Below, in pieces: positions 18,970 through 27,522 of a stretch of DNA of 64,000 nucleotides. The notes under the pieces are model-generated. The model saw nothing but the letters and a program-made list of their open reading frames with translations, had not been told where the DNA came from and ran no database searches. Both the position numbers and the translations under genes were made by a program. Source of the DNA: DATMER01 sp963741305 (GTDB lineage Bacteria > Acidobacteriota > Thermoanaerobaculia > Multivoradales > UBA5704); contig CAVUHL010000007.1 of NCBI GenBank assembly GCA_963741305.1, positions 1 to 64,000 of the forward strand, read 5' to 3'. Within the stretch, counting starts at the first letter, position 1. Each line of letters opens with the position of its first letter.

Positions 18970-19968
18970 TCAGCGCTCGATCCGCCGGAGAGCCTCCGAC
19001 GCCACCTCGCTGACGGAGACATCCTCGTTCGTGGTCGTCCGTTCCCGGTCCTCAAGAGCGGCGCGCAGAGCGGGCAGCGCCGCGGGATCGCCAATCTCCC
19101 CGAGCGCACGGGCGGCCGCGACCCGCAGGTGCACATTGGGATCCCGGAGCAGCTTCGCCAGCGCCTCGACGGCGCCCCGATGCTGCAGCTCGCCCAAGGC
19201 CAGGATGGCGTGGCGGCGTTGATCCCACCCCATGTCCGAGCGGGCTACTTCGATGAGCAGCTCGAAGCCGCCGGGCTCGCCGAGACTGGCCAGCCCCCAA
19301 CCTGCCCAGTGCCGCTCCGATGGCTGCCGCCGCGCCATCTCGCGCAAGGCCGGGATGGCCCGCCGGTCGCCGATCTCGCCAAGAGACAAAGCGGCCCGGT
19401 ACGCGATGCCAGGATCGCGAGTCGCCTCGATCAAAGCGTCCACAGCCCGGGGATCGCCGGCCAGCCCGAGGATGAGCGTCGCGATATACCGCAAGTGGCG
19501 GGCATCCTGGGTCCGGCTCCAAAACTCCTCGTGCGGCATTGCCCGCTGATCACGTAAACCCGGCAGGTCACGCAACTCGGCGGTGCTGGCCGCCAGCTCT
19601 CCCAGCACCACGGCAAGCCCCTCGTCCTCGCCTGCGCGGGCGAGGACGAGTCCCGCCAGGCAGCGGTCGAGCCGGTTCTCTCCGGAGAGAAAAGGCCGCC
19701 AACGGGGAGCGAAGAGAGCGGCGTTCCGGCGCGCCATCTCCTTGGCGAGATCGAAACGCCTCGTCCAGTCGGCAGTCTCCAACTCCGCGAGAAGCTCCTG
19801 ATCCGTGGACGCCGCGAGCCGCTCCTGCTGAGCTTGCACGATCTCGCTCCACCAAGCCACGCGCGGCCAGGCAGGCCGTGGCGACGCCACCGCCGCCCCG
19901 GCCACGAGGGAAGCCAGGCCGCACGTCAAAAGAACGGAGACAACGCGAGCTCCTTGCCTCGAATCCAT
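18970..19968 (-). CDS. Exported HEAT-repeat protein
   Basis: A 332-residue protein. The ATG at 19968 has GGGAGG upstream and gives a signal peptide (VVSVLLTCGLASLVAGAAVA). The rest is an alpha-solenoid of HEAT/PBS-lyase repeats: RYIATLILGLAGDPRAVDAL, YRAALSLGEIGDRRAIPALR, HAILALGELQHRGAVEALAK and VAAARALGEIGDPAALPALR. It is probably a periplasmic or lipobox-free envelope scaffold that binds other proteins. The frame is intact. Its ending runs to 16 bp before the zinc-ribbon gene, so the two may be co-transcribed. Confidence 0.75.
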   Translation of the reverse strand: MDSRQGARVVSVLLTCGLASLVAGAAVASPRPAWPRVAWWSEIVQAQQERLAASTDQELLAELETADWTRRFDLAKEMARRNAALFAPRWRPFLSGENRLDRCLAGLVLARAGEDEGLAVVLGELAASTAELRDLPGLRDQRAMPHEEFWSRTQDARHLRYIATLILGLAGDPRAVDALIEATRDPGIAYRAALSLGEIGDRRAIPALREMARRQPSERHWAGWGLASLGEPGGFELLIEVARSDMGWDQRRHAILALGELQHRGAVEALAKLLRDPNVHLRVAAARALGEIGDPAALPALRAALEDRERTTTNEDVSVSEVASEALRRIER

Positions 19969-20129
19969 TCTCGCCTCCCGATCCCACCGCCTGGGGCGAG
20001 CCGTTCGTCGTCCGGCGAAGAGGACAGGGCGCTCACCAAGCATGACGGCTGCGCCAAGTCTTCGCCTCGAACGCTTTGGTTCTTCCTTCGGGGGAGTGCA
20101 AAGCCCAAGCCAGAGGTTCGACCGAGCCT

Positions 20130-20400
20130 GTCAAGCGCTCCAAAGACGTTTGGAGCAGTCTGGAAGACATTTCGGAGTCCCTCCCAAGGATTTTGGAGCG
20201 CTCCGGAATCATTCTGGAGCTCTCCAAAAGCGTTCTGAAGCGCTCCGGAACCGTTTTGGGACACTCTTGAGACATTCTGGCAGACTCCTGAAAGCTTCTG
20301 AGACATTCCGGAGGGCTTCTGGGGCATTCTGAAACGCTCTTGAGACATTCTGGAAGGCTCCGGAGAGCTCCCCGAGAGCTCCGGGGACTTCCCGGACATC
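20130..20400. repeat. Long 21-bp-period tandem repeat array, copy C
   Basis: At least twelve nearly contiguous 21-bp units with consensus about AGCGCTCCGGAANCATTCTGG. Both strands stay open, giving heptads such as SGALRNR on plus and QNxSGxL on minus, but neither reading has a ribosome site or sequence beyond the repeat. Since 21 bp is two helical turns, the half-sites (CTCCGGA, TTCTGG) fall on one DNA face. It lies between the HEAT gene and the RiPP precursor. The stretch 20042-20436 contains no other supported gene. Confidence 0.7.
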
Positions 20401-20436
20401 CGGGAAGCCGCGGAGCGCTCCGACGCTCGCCTCCGA

Positions 20437-20634
20437 TCAGCAGAGAATGGCGGACGGGCAGTTGATACAGAGGGACCGGCAGCTTGGATTGCCCGAACAG
20501 ACCGGAGTCGTGCACGGGAACGTGACCGTGGGGCACGTTTGTGTGTCGCCGCCCGCCACCTCGCGGAGCGGGTGACCGTCCAGGTTCAGCAGAGTCTCGC
20601 GGTTCAAACGCAGCTTCCGGGTTCTCTTCCTCAT
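20437..20634 (-). CDS. RiPP precursor, class I lanthipeptide-like
   Basis: A 65-residue precursor. The ATG at 20634 has AGGAG 8 nt upstream. The leader RKRTRKLRLNRETLLNLDGH then PLREVAGG shows the K-L-x-L-N-R-E-T-L pattern and the double-Gly end of lanthipeptide-type natural-product precursors. The core after GG holds seven cysteines and ten Ser/Thr in 36 residues (TCPTVTFPCTTPVCS, then CRSLCINCPSAILC), suited to thioether rings. No LanB/LanC, cyclodehydratase or peptidase-transporter gene is present in the window, so maturation would need enzymes elsewhere. Alternatively it could be a metal-binding or export-only peptide with the same leader. Confidence 0.65.
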   Translation of the reverse strand: MRKRTRKLRLNRETLLNLDGHPLREVAGGDTQTCPTVTFPCTTPVCSGNPSCRSLCINCPSAILC

Positions 20635-20736
20635 GGTGTTCTCTCCTGGGAGTGCCCGGCAGGGGAATTCCCACCGGCTGCTTACCATCCTTCCGTCATA
20701 GCAGATCTTCTTGTCCAGGGTCTGGCAGCTCACTAG

Positions 20737-21772
20737 CTACGCGCCCTCTCGGAAGTCCTTGGATTTCTTTTTCAGTTCCTCAACAAGCTTCTTACGACGC
20801 TCTTTGAACCGCTTGATGGAGTAGTCAACCTCGTAGTAGGGACGACCGGTAATAAGTTCGCTGAACCAAGAGTTCCGTCCGAATCCAGGACGCACCCCTG
20901 GGTAGCCGATCGCCAGCGCCGAATCAATAAGAGCCCAACGGCGGCCGGAGCGGGACTCTGTACGGAGGCGGTCGATCAAACGACCTACCTCACGATCTCT
21001 CCACAGGTGAAAAAAAGCAGCTAATGCTGCGGTGCGCACGTATTCTTCTGGGTCAAGGCAGCAGCGAATCACACTCTGTTCAAGTTGAAGATCGTAAGCT
21101 TGGGCACGGGCGGCATAACAGGCGCCTTCTCGGACTCTGCACTACACCGCGGGAGAATCCTTCAAAGTCTCGTAGATAGGCCAAGGCCTCGACACAGTCG
21201 CGCTGGAGGACGGGAAGTTCGGCATCTATCGACAGAGTCGATAACACCGAATCGAGGGCCTTGCGTCGGATCATTGCCAGGGTGTCTTTGTCAGGTTCTC
21301 GGACCGCAAAATAAAGACCTTCTTGGGCTCCCGCCCAGGTCTCGGCACGTTCAAGTATGCTTGCTCCTGCTCTGGCCATACCGGGCCCGGCCATCAGCTT
21401 TATCACTTCGCCAGCTTCCTCCTCACTGCCACGCCGCATGTATCCTGTATCGTTCGGACCTCGGGCAATCACCAGGTCGGCAAGAGTGGATTCAAGCCTC
21501 CAGTACCTGGGGTTCCAGAGGACTTCGAGCTGGTCGACCGTGTTGCATTCCGACAGCCGCAAGAGCGGCTCATAAAACCGGTCCTTGCCGGATTCGGTAT
21601 CCCCTTCCTGAAGAGAAGTTAATTCTCTTTCGACATGTTCAAGTAGGAACTCGACGACTTCTGTCGGATACAACTGTTCGAAGCCGAATAAGAAGACGGT
21701 CCTACCTGGGTCTTCAGAACCCAGAATCTGTCTCCCGCGGCGGACCCGCCAGAAGACCGCCCTCGATCTCAT
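20737..21772 (-). CDS. HEAT-like repeat protein, frameshifted, coupled to heptad-repeat gene 1
   Basis: About 340 residues in two frames joined near 21125: MRSRAVFWRVRRGRQILGSE through ALDSVLSTLSIDAELPVLQR, then ACYAARAQAYDLQLEQSVIR and VRTAALAAFFHLWRDREVGR. The second half has HEAT-like helical pairs and a Lys-rich end (ERRKKLVEELKKKSKD). The ATG at 21772 overlaps the stop of the heptad-repeat gene (ATGA), so both are made from one message. No catalytic motif. The protein could be a scaffold or sensor for the TIR module on the other side of the divergent promoter region; this is inference from position. Confidence 0.6.
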
Positions 21773-22284
21773 TTCGTGCAAGATCTGCGAGTTCGGCTCG
21801 GCTGTGGGCGAGACGCGCCCGGGTCTGAGCGGCTGCCGATGAAGGGGCTGAGCCGCTGCGGACGGGGCCGGGACACTGCCGATGAAGGCCGGGACACTGC
21901 AGCGCGAGGCCGGGCGGCTGCCGCTGGAGGTCCGGCAGCTGCCGCGCGAGCCCAGGCGCCTCCGCTCGCAGCTGAGCAGCTGCGGCGCGAGCTCGGGCGG
22001 TTCTGCCCAAGGCTGAGCGCCTGCGGCTGGAGGCTGGGCCGCAGCGGCGCAGGCTCCAGCGGCAACGGCTGAAGCCTGAACGGAGCGGCTGGAATGCCTG
22101 CGGCACCCGCTGGAGGTTGAGTGCCAGCGGCTGGAGGCCTGAGCGGCATCCGATCGAGGTCGAGCGAAGGGAGACGGAGGTCGAGCGGCAATGTCTGAAG
22201 GCTGAGCGAAGGGTGCCGGAGGCTCGGCGGCAGCCGATCGGCCCTGCGGTCGTAGCGCTCGTTCCCCTGCGGCTCGTAGGACAT
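21769..22284 (-). CDS. Heptad-repeat protein 1 encoded by 21-bp repeats
   Basis: About 171 residues from ATG 22284, preceded by GGGAAGGCGGTAGCCACC. The N-terminus MSYEPQGNERYDRRADRLPP is followed by 7-residue repeats such as RHPSLSL, QTLPLDL, RLPSLDL, DRMPLRP. Further on, the repeat pattern passes to other frames (QLPDLQR, QPPGLAL, QCPGLHR), so indels have occurred inside the repeats. A homologue with the same leader, start and first heptads is at 53606-54307. Both lie divergent to an effector gene (TIR here, CHAT-NACHT-2 there). It may form a leucine/proline beta-solenoid or an extended rod; no known family is recognised. Confidence 0.5.
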   Translation of the reverse strand: MSYEPQGNERYDRRADRLPPSLRHPSLSLQTLPLDLRLPSLDLDRMPLRPPAAGTQPPAGAAGIPAAPFRLQPLPLEPAPLRPSLQPQALSLGQNRPSSRRSCSAASGGAWARAAAAGPPAAAARPRAAVSRPSSAVSRPRPQRLSPFIGSRSDPGASRPQPSRTRRSCTK

Positions 22285-22603
22285 GGTGGCTACCGCCTTC
22301 CCGGGGTCCTTTCCCGCTCCTCGGGCAGGGACGGGGGGACCACCGTTTCGCAAACGGATTGCGCCGCTGGTGAAATTCCGCCGCAGAGGGCAGGAGAAGA
22401 AGCCCCAAGCAGGGGCGACCGGATAAAGACATGTGCTTCAGCGCCTGGTAAAGCCACCCAGCCCGAATCCAGAAAGCCCCGTCAGAGGCGACCGAAGCCA
22501 CCCTTCGAGTGGCTTGACCTGGTTGAGGCCGACTGGTGGCTGGACATGAGGCCGAGAGGATGGCGCGGGGGCCGCAGGCCGTCGATCGTCCGGTTACGCC
22601 TTG

Positions 22604-22619
22604 GACGAATGACGCCGGG
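22604..22619. promoter_or_regulatory. 16-bp motif shared upstream of TIR and CHAT-NACHT-2
   Basis: GACGAATGACGCCGGG here and GACGAATGATGCCGGG at 54382-54397 differ at one base. They lie 109 and 84 bp before the two effector starts and in the divergent region shared with the heptad-repeat genes. Candidate common regulator site. No other gene is supported in 22285-22727. Confidence 0.4.
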
Positions 22620-22727
22620 CGCTCCTTAATTAAGGCCGCCCTCCCATCTTCCTACGCTGGTGGCCAACCTCGCTGGCGCCACTTCGTAGCCTCTGTGGTA
22701 TCCTTAGGTATCTTCTACAGGGATAGA

Positions 22728-23120
22728 ATGGGCATGAAGGACTTCTTCATCAGCTACGCGAGGGAAGACCTTGAACAGGCCAAGAGGATTGAACAGTACC
22801 TCGAGGAGCTCGGCTATACAGTCATCTATGACCAGGACTTCGTTCCTGGCCGAAGCTTCGTACGCGAGATCGACAACGCCCCCCGTGAGAGTCGCTGTAT
22901 GATCGCTCTCTACTCACGGACGTCTTTGGGAAAAAAATGGCCACCGGCTGAGTGGGACACTATTCTTGTAAATGACCCAAGTGGTGTGGAGGACAGGTTC
23001 TGGCCCATTCGGATCGAGGATTGCCGAATTAGCGGCCTTCTGGCGAGACTTATCTACACCGACCTCGTTGGCCTTAAGGGCTCGTCACGCAATAACCTAT
23101 CCATGTCCGAATTTCTCTAG
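22728..23120 (+). CDS. TIR-domain protein, putative NADase effector
   Basis: A 130-residue stand-alone TIR domain beginning MGMKDFFISYAREDLEQAKR, with the BB-loop region DFVPGRSFVREIDN and the putative catalytic Glu75 in KWPPAEWDTILVND, which matches the Glu of NAD-cleaving TIR domains. The C-terminal LLARLIYTDLVGLKG completes the fold. It lacks any NTPase, TM or sensor part. 85 bp downstream on the same strand starts a solenoid protein whose N-terminus resembles the linker after a NACHT ATPase, so this TIR may be controlled in trans. By family precedent, activation would deplete NAD and arrest or kill the cell. Confidence 0.8.
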   Translation: MGMKDFFISYAREDLEQAKRIEQYLEELGYTVIYDQDFVPGRSFVREIDNAPRESRCMIALYSRTSLGKKWPPAEWDTILVNDPSGVEDRFWPIRIEDCRISGLLARLIYTDLVGLKGSSRNNLSMSEFL

Positions 23121-23205
23121 CCGCGGTTTGGAGCGCGCTTCACGATGGGTTGCGGGCGCGAAGACCGGACAGCCTAAATTGTTATCCTCAGTAGTCTTAA
23201 ACACG

Positions 23206-25758
23206 ATGGCGAATCCTCCGCTGATTCGGCAGCCGGGCGGGTACTCACTAAAACACCTGTCGGCCCACCTGTTGGCTGCGGGTCCGCAGCGCTACCCGAA
23301 GCTCTATCGGCTAGTGAGCCGCGATTGGCTCGACGCCAGGCTGCAGAGTGAGGGTGCTCTCTACGGCTTTTCGACAGATCTGGAGTATGCCATTGCCGCG
23401 TCGCTCGAGGAAGGTTTACCGTCTCTACACAAGCTGATAGAATTCTCGATCCTGACGGCAACGCTACGTAGATTCTCCTCGAATCTCAGCCCGGTGGCGG
23501 TAAAGGCGGTAGCGGAAATCCGGGGCTTCGGCCCAGCCTTAGAATTCGTCTCGCTGATGCTTTCTCCTTATAGCCGTGGAGAGGCGTCTGTACGTATCGC
23601 CAGGGTTGCGCTCGAAAGGGAACGACTGGACGAGATGAAAATATTTCTCGAACATGCGGAGAACGCTGCATCTGCCTGCTTTCCAAGGCTCCGCTGTGAG
23701 CTGCGGGCGCAGATGGCTCCCCTCTGGCACAAGCTCGACCTCGGCCGGTGTGCCGATCACATTCATGCCGCGTTAACCGAAGCGGAATGCCTTGACGTCC
23801 CCGAGCAGCGTGCCTTGGCCATGGCGTTCGTTGCGGAGGCGCAGGCCGCTGTTGGCATGACGCTAGATCAAGAAATCATGAACAAGATTCTTCAGCGGGG
23901 CAGGGATCCGAACCTTGCCTGGGGAGACAGCCCTTTAGAGTGCCGGGCGGCGCTTCTCGTGCTCAAGGTGCTTTGGCGAGCTGGACAGCAGGCCAGGATT
24001 CTCGCCTACATCGATTCGCTGACCCTCCCGACGGCTCGAGCATTCGCCCGCGCGACACTGGCCGAGATGGTGCGAGATTTCGATGTCGACTGGGCCCTCG
24101 ACCTGTTGGAGCGCGCCCGATCTGAAATCGCGGCAGTGAGCGACCTTGGGGCGAAGACCTATAGCTGGATCGAGGTGACCCGGGTCCTCGCGCCCCTCGA
24201 TCCAGACGCCGCTCTCGATCTCCTCCACTCCACGGTCGCAGCCTGGAAGAACACAGGATGGGGGCAGTTGATCGACGAGGCCTGGAGCACCGTGATCGCC
24301 GCGCTTGCAGCGAAAGGACGGATCAGTGAAGCCTATCAAGAGGTCGAGAAGTTGAAGGTGAGCAGCTCCTTCGAGTTGGCTGAGTGCCAGGCTCTGGCGG
24401 TCATGGCCACCGCGGTCGCGAACATCGACCCGGTTGCCGCCGAAGCGGCCTTGGTACGCGCCCTGAAAGAGGCGCTCCGCCCCCGGGACCGCACCGCGAA
24501 GCCCATGGCTCTTGCGGCTCTGGCCACCGGACTAGCCAGGCAAGATCAGACGGAGGAGGCGCTCCAACTCGCGAGGTCAATCGAGTGGTGGTTGGCACGA
24601 GCAAAGAGTCTCGCCGCTGTCGTGAATCGCCTGGTGGAGCAGGGGAGGATCGAGGAGGCCAAGCCACTCCTCGACGAGATCCAGGCAGTCGATGAGAGCC
24701 ATCATGCAGAGAGTGCCAGAATCGTGGCTGAACATCTGGCGGGGAAGAAGCATCTCGAGGACGCCCGAAAAATCGTTGAGCGGATCACTAATGAATCCCT
24801 TCGGGCGCGAGCCTTGGGCGCCGTAGCGGCGGTAGCCGCCCGCAACGATGCGGGTCAGTTCCAGCTTCTGCTGGATCACCTGCTCTCCGAACGCGAGGGA
24901 CTGGACCCGGAGGCAGACCTTGACTCGGAGCGTGCCTGGTCGGAGGCTGAGACCCTCGCGGACCTTGCGGGGTCGCTCTCGACGGTTGCCCCGGAGCTCA
25001 GCGAAAAGCTCCTTTCGCGAGCTCTGATGCTCTACGGGGATGGTATGAAGCGGATCGATGCGTTGGCTGGTCAGGCGCGCCGTCTGATTGTGTGCAGATC
25101 TCCGGAAAAAGCGCTGCCCTATGTCGAGGCACTGCGGACCTACGGAGAGCCCGGTAGTGCACTCCGCGCATATTCCGATACCGAGACCGATCAGATCCTG
25201 ATTGAAGTGATCGACGCGCTGGCAGGGCGGAACCTGGACACAGCCCGCAGCCTGATCGACCGTTTGAAGTATTCGGATGCACGTGTCCAGGCGCTCGGAT
25301 TGCTGGGTGCCGAGCTAATGCGGAAGCGGGTCCCCAAAGGGAGCTGGTTGCTCGCACAAGCTGTCGCCCTGGCGAAGGGCATCGAATACCCGGAAATTCG
25401 CTTCCGCGTCTGCATTTTTCTGGCCGGTAGAACGCCTGAGGCTGCCCTTACTGCCCGCCACGAGCTCCTCACCCTGGCTATGTCGGCAGCGGAAGATCTC
25501 CCGTGCGACGACTACGACCGGTACGACCCGAGAACACTGGCCAAGGCGCGCCTGCTGGAACAGTCCGCCGCTCTTTCAGACGAGCGCACCCTGTCCTGGC
25601 TGCAGTCCCTCTTTGTCTCCTGTGCTGGCCAGGGAAGAGATGACGCCTATCGTGCTCTCGAGGAGGTAGTGCCGGCCCTGACGAGATACGGAGGCACCGA
25701 CCTCCTTCGCCGCATCCACAGATCCCTGATGGAAATCGAAAGCTGGTGGGAAGGATAG
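23206..25758 (+). CDS. Sensor-like alpha-solenoid protein S1 (post-NACHT linker plus helical repeats)
   Basis: An 850-residue protein. The ATG at 23206 is chosen because the protein then starts (MANPPLIRQPGGYSLKHLSA, followed by HLLAAGPQRYPKLYRLVSRD) exactly at the helical linker motif that follows NACHT/NB-ARC domains, as in two other genes here. The frame is open further upstream to 22972, overlapping the TIR gene, so a TIR fusion through one indel cannot be excluded. The rest is all alpha-solenoid, with repeats of about 35 residues such as ALVRALKEALRP and DPDAALDLLHSTVAAW. No catalytic motif and no TM. It would serve as ligand sensor or scaffold for the TIR upstream. Inference from architecture. 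Confidence 0.65.
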   Translation: MANPPLIRQPGGYSLKHLSAHLLAAGPQRYPKLYRLVSRDWLDARLQSEGALYGFSTDLEYAIAASLEEGLPSLHKLIEFSILTATLRRFSSNLSPVAVKAVAEIRGFGPALEFVSLMLSPYSRGEASVRIARVALERERLDEMKIFLEHAENAASACFPRLRCELRAQMAPLWHKLDLGRCADHIHAALTEAECLDVPEQRALAMAFVAEAQAAVGMTLDQEIMNKILQRGRDPNLAWGDSPLECRAALLVLKVLWRAGQQARILAYIDSLTLPTARAFARATLAEMVRDFDVDWALDLLERARSEIAAVSDLGAKTYSWIEVTRVLAPLDPDAALDLLHSTVAAWKNTGWGQLIDEAWSTVIAALAAKGRISEAYQEVEKLKVSSSFELAECQALAVMATAVANIDPVAAEAALVRALKEALRPRDRTAKPMALAALATGLARQDQTEEALQLARSIEWWLARAKSLAAVVNRLVEQGRIEEAKPLLDEIQAVDESHHAESARIVAEHLAGKKHLEDARKIVERITNESLRARALGAVAAVAARNDAGQFQLLLDHLLSEREGLDPEADLDSERAWSEAETLADLAGSLSTVAPELSEKLLSRALMLYGDGMKRIDALAGQARRLIVCRSPEKALPYVEALRTYGEPGSALRAYSDTETDQILIEVIDALAGRNLDTARSLIDRLKYSDARVQALGLLGAELMRKRVPKGSWLLAQAVALAKGIEYPEIRFRVCIFLAGRTPEAALTARHELLTLAMSAAEDLPCDDYDRYDPRTLAKARLLEQSAALSDERTLSWLQSLFVSCAGQGRDDAYRALEEVVPALTRYGGTDLLRRIHRSLMEIESWWEG

Positions 25759-25789
25759 CTCCGGGCCCCGACCACCACACGCCTACTCT

Positions 25790-26100
25790 CTAGCGCTTCG
25801 AGAGCGCGTCAGGGACGTCGGTCCATTTCTTCACGAGCTTCTCGGCAAATGTCGTCTGGGACTTGGAGCTCAACGGCCATCGCAAAACCTCCTGGTCAGA
25901 GGATAGCTTTTGGCGACCTTGCGCGCAGACAGCGAGTTCCACCGCCGCATGAAGCGGTCGTCGTGGCAGCCCACGGATACGTTCCGCAGCAGCGGCTGTT
26001 GCTGCCGCCGCTCGAAGACGCCGAGCTTCCTCCAGCGGAATTGCCGGCGGACTCCCGTGTCCTCTCCCAAGAGCGCCGCGGGCAGGGTAAGGGGTGTCAA
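25790..26100 (-). CDS. Small helical protein downstream of the C25-like gene, frameshifted
   Basis: Starts at TTG 26100, overlapping the stop of the upstream gene (TTGA). The best coding path is MTPLTLPAALLGEDTG, then after a one-base shift near 26045 PAIPLEEARRLRAAAATAAA, ERIRGLPRRPLHAAVELAV and finally FAEKLVKKWTDVPDALSKR before TAG. About 103 residues, helical and basic. The uninterrupted 76-residue frame has poor composition and is less likely. Third gene of an operon with CHAT-TPR and the C25-like protein. Function unknown. Confidence 0.4.
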
Positions 26101-27506
26101 CTCTCTCGAGCTATCAATCGCACCGCCGGATCGCCGAGCACAACGAAATTGCGGGCATCGTTGTTCGCTTGCCAGGCGCTGGTGATACTATCTCTTCGGT
26201 CTGGGCTGAGAGGATGAACGCGGTCCACCAAGAGATCTTTGAGACTCACCGAGAGCTCTGCATGCTTCTGATTGACGTATTCCATGGCCGAGCCGACCGG
26301 GTAACCGTCCAGCATGCTCTTCAGCATGCTCTCGAAAACCTCGATCTGAGCTCCCTCGGACCAGTTGAAGGCGGTTGTCCAAGCACGGTCGATATGGCCC
26401 AGCACGGCGAGTGCTCCACCGCTCAGCAGGCGTTGCGGCAGGTGCGAGATAAATGGATGCGGAGCAATCTTCTGCGGCTCCGCCAAGCCGTATTCGTCAA
26501 AATCCGAAAAATCCGGGGTTCCTGCACTATGGCAGGCGAGGTGAAACGCGATCAAACCCAGCAGCGATTGGCCGCCAACATCGGCAGCAGAAAAATAAAA
26601 CTCCTTGGGGATTGCTCGCTTCCATTTGTCTGGTCCCGGCCAATCCTGGCAGAGTAAAGCCCCTTGATCCATAAACAGTCGCCCATCGTCCACGGGAAAG
26701 CGCATCCCATGGCTGGCCGTAAAGAGCAAGGCCGGAGTCTCCCCACCGCCGAGCAGACGCCCGAGCTGTTCCTTGGTGGCCTGGTCTTCGCGGAGGATCC
26801 GCAAACGCCATCCGCTCTTCTCTTCTTCCTTCTTCAGCACCTTAGCTAGGGGATCGATCAGATCGTAGAGCGTTTGGTCCGTCGCGGGGTCGTCAGGATT
26901 GCACACTCCGAAGAGGGTTACTTCCTTAGGAGGCAATATTCCCCGTCCTGTCTCGGCGTCAACAACGCTCTGGGCATAGCTGGCATATTCAGCGGCCGAT
27001 TCGAAGGAGATTCTCCCCACTCCATACTGGACGTCGAGGTCGTATTGGAATTTGAAAGGTATGGTCGTGGGATCACCGACGATCAGCAGATAATAAGGAA
27101 TCTTCTTCGGATTTGCAGGACCGGGAGATGCGCCTTGTGAAATCAAGAATTGCTGCTTCGATTGTCCTCTCCATGTGTAGGTTTTGTAATACATACCGGC
27201 CTGATCCTGACGATGCTTGAGTAGAGGGCTCAAGGCAGAGCGCACGTCGTCTTTGATGTTCGGCGCGAAAATCACTCCCCAGCCCGCTGAGGCCAGATTC
27301 TTGGGATCCACGCCAAAGACTGACCACCGCTCGGGATCGTCGATCCCATAGCGTTCCTTCCACCATCTCAATTCTCGCAGCGTTGCGTGGTCTTCAGCGC
27401 CGCGAACTCCCCCTGAAAAAGCAAGTCCTGATGGAAGAGGCAGGTAACGCCCAGTCGCTCCGTCGATACCGTTATACATATAAACTCTTCGTTCCAAATC
27501 TGCCAT
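26097..27506 (-). CDS. Caspase-fold (C25/gingipain-like) protein
   Basis: A 469-residue cytoplasmic protein. The ATG at 27506 follows GGGGAGGG; longer readings are not supported. The core shows PYYLLIVGDPTTIPFKFQYD and the GRISFESAAEYASYAQSVVD block typical of C25/gingipain-related folds. The likely catalytic His is in FTASHGMRF and the Cys in AFHLACHSAGTP. It also ends NNDARNFVVLGDPAVRL, a common closing block. It starts 17 bp after the membrane-anchored CHAT-TPR protein, so the two are co-expressed. It may be a second protease acting downstream of the CHAT protein; substrate unknown. No signal peptide, unlike true gingipains. Confidence 0.7.
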   Translation of the reverse strand: MADLERRVYMYNGIDGATGRYLPLPSGLAFSGGVRGAEDHATLRELRWWKERYGIDDPERWSVFGVDPKNLASAGWGVIFAPNIKDDVRSALSPLLKHRQDQAGMYYKTYTWRGQSKQQFLISQGASPGPANPKKIPYYLLIVGDPTTIPFKFQYDLDVQYGVGRISFESAAEYASYAQSVVDAETGRGILPPKEVTLFGVCNPDDPATDQTLYDLIDPLAKVLKKEEEKSGWRLRILREDQATKEQLGRLLGGGETPALLFTASHGMRFPVDDGRLFMDQGALLCQDWPGPDKWKRAIPKEFYFSAADVGGQSLLGLIAFHLACHSAGTPDFSDFDEYGLAEPQKIAPHPFISHLPQRLLSGGALAVLGHIDRAWTTAFNWSEGAQIEVFESMLKSMLDGYPVGSAMEYVNQKHAELSVSLKDLLVDRVHPLSPDRRDSITSAWQANNDARNFVVLGDPAVRLIARES

Positions 27507-27522
27507 GGACCCTCCCCTTTGG

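Noticed and set aside
20130..20400. CRISPR array
   Set aside because: Units are contiguous, degenerate and only 21 bp, with no distinct spacers and no cas genes nearby.
25870..26100. 76-residue protein in one uninterrupted frame
   Set aside because: The composition is poor after residue 20, and the neighbouring frame gives a better helical protein reaching a stop at 25790; the frame-corrected version is reported instead.
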